From an uncultured Collinsella sp. (GTDB lineage Bacteria; Actinomycetota; Coriobacteriia; Coriobacteriales; Coriobacteriaceae): a stretch of 5,652 nt of DNA. Below, piece after piece: positions 4,625-5,652 of this stretch. The position numbers were made by a program, and so were the translations under genes. Position 1 is the stretch's first letter; every line of letters starts with the position of its first letter. The stretch spans positions 1 to 5,652 of the forward strand of contig URTZ01000133.1 in the NCBI GenBank assembly GCA_900550825.1, written 5' to 3'. The notes under the pieces were generated by a model. It saw only the letters and a program-made list of their open reading frames with translations, searched no databases and was not told the origin of the DNA.

Positions 4625-5652
4625 TTAATTATTTTTGAGCAAGTCCAAAATTGTATCTGCGAGCTGGGGTTTTGTTAGCACGGGGAGTTCTTGCGTGCCC
4701 GCTGTGCTCGCAATCCAAGCCTTGTTGGTGTCGGTTCCAAAGCCCGAATCGGCGCGCGAGACATCGTTGGCGATGATTGCATCGCAGCCCTTACGGGCTA
4801 ACTTGCGCTCGGCGTACTCGACGACGTTGTCGGTCTCGGCCGCAAAGCCGATTACACGGCGCTCGCCCTTCTGACGCGAGAGCTCAGCCAAAATATCGAC
4901 CGTTTCAACGAGCTCGATGCAATCGAGGCGCTCGTTAGCCTTTTTGAGCTTGTGGTCCGCAGGGGCCGCGGGCGTATAGTCGGCGACGGCAGCCGCGCAA
5001 ATGGCCGCGTCGGCCGTCTGGAAGGCACTCAGCGCCGCTTGGAGCATCTCTGCGGCGGTCTGCACACGCACGCACTCAACGCCGCGGGGAACATCGAGCG
5101 ATGCCGGTCCCAGCACGAGTGTGACCTTAGCGCCGCGCCGCGCCGCCTCCCCCGCCAGGGCGATGCCCATCTTTCCCGATGACCGATTGCCGATAAAGCG
5201 CACGGGGTCGATCGGTTCGTGCGTAGGGCCGGCGGTGATGACGATGCGCTTGCCCGCCAGGTCCTGAGGTGCGGGGTTGAGCACCTCGCAGATGGCTTCG
5301 ACAATGTCCTCGGGCTCGCTCATGCGTCCCGTGTCCACGTCGCCGCAGGCAAGATAGCCACTGCCGGGTCCCACCACATGGACGCCACGGTCGCGCAGCG
5401 TGGCCATGTTGGCCTGCGTCGCCGGCGCCTTCCACATGCCGTTGTTCATAGCGGGCGCGATCACGATGGGTCGCGGCGTGGCAAGCAGCGTGGTGGAGAT
5501 GAGGTCATCGGCGATGCCGTTGGCCATCTTGGCGATGATATTGGCCGTCGCGGGCGCCACGACAACCAGGTCGGGCTCCTGCGCGAGCGAAATGTGGTGG
5601 ATGGGGTCGGAGGGATCGTCGAACAGGCCCACAGCGACCGGCTCGCCCGTAA
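4625..5652 (-). CDS. coaBC: CoaBC, phosphopantothenoylcysteine synthetase/decarboxylase (5' end missing)
   Basis: This bifunctional cytoplasmic enzyme carries out two steps of coenzyme A synthesis: CTP-dependent joining of 4'-phosphopantothenate to cysteine (CoaB), then FMN-dependent decarboxylation to 4'-phosphopantetheine (CoaC). The visible 341 residues start inside the CoaC domain; roughly the first 60 are off the right edge. CoaC marks are HHISL near 5599-5585 (catalytic His region), PAMNNGMW at 5455-5432 (substrate-binding motif), and GSGYLACGD with the active-site Cys at 5347-5345. CoaB follows with AGPTHEPIDP at 5233-5204 and NRSSGKMG (nucleotide-binding loop), AAAVADY at about 4996-4976, and KLKK at 4951-4940 (active-site lysine region). 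The C-terminus is complete, ending LLKNN-stop. The frame is open to the window edge; the GTG at 5632 lies mid-domain and is not a start. No interruptions are seen. Confidence 0.96.
   Translation of the reverse strand, partial: TGEPVAVGLFDDPSDPIHHISLAQEPDLVVVAPATANIIAKMANGIADDLISTTLLATPRPIVIAPAMNNGMWKAPATQANMATLRDRGVHVVGPGSGYLACGDVDTGRMSEPEDIVEAICEVLNPAPQDLAGKRIVITAGPTHEPIDPVRFIGNRSSGKMGIALAGEAARRGAKVTLVLGPASLDVPRGVECVRVQTAAEMLQAALSAFQTADAAICAAAVADYTPAAPADHKLKKANERLDCIELVETVDILAELSRQKGERRVIGFAAETDNVVEYAERKLARKGCDAIIANDVSRADSGFGTDTNKAWIASTAGTQELPVLTKPQLADTILDLLKNN

Overview
All recognisable genes in this window lie on the minus strand. The gene families point to an Actinomycetota bacterium. The strongest clue is a CDP-alcohol phosphatidyltransferase, then a GarA/OdhI-type FHA protein, then an FtsR/Rv1828-type MerR regulator, a set that also occurs close together in mycobacteria. 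The Gly/Pro/Ala-rich secreted NlpC/P60 protein, the codon use and the general protein style suggest a gut Coriobacteriia member such as Collinsella. That last step is inference from memory and was not checked by a search.

In the direction of transcription (right to left) the layout is as follows. (1) The 3' part of coaBC, a bifunctional coenzyme A biosynthesis gene, runs off the right edge. (2) tRNA-Pro(GGG) follows, with its own upstream promoter-like boxes and a strong intrinsic terminator. (3) Next is an intergenic stretch of about 250 bases holding a 59-bp imperfect palindrome and a credible sigma70-type promoter. (4) A compact five-gene cluster comes next: pgsA-like, garA-like FHA, ftsR-like MerR, apt, and a secreted PcsB/CwlO-like NlpC/P60 hydrolase. 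Gaps are 66, 3, 40 and 32 bp, and the cluster ends at a strong rho-independent terminator. (5) The 5' end of a degV-family gene runs off the left edge. It is preceded by a TATAAT box overlapped by interleaved inverted repeats.

The cluster mixes envelope and division functions (phospholipid synthesis, an FtsZ-regulator homologue, a cell wall hydrolase of the FtsEX-dependent type), a phosphorylation-dependent metabolic switch protein, and purine salvage. Co-transcription is inferred from spacing and from the lack of internal terminators.

This is mostly ordinary core genome, and I see no new defence, mobile or CRISPR-like system. The items most worth a second look are the three-half-site inverted repeat over the degV promoter, the 59-bp palindrome upstream of pgsA, and the altered phospho-acceptor motif of the GarA-like protein. 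Several start codons were moved inward from the longest reading frame on ribosome binding site and promoter evidence.
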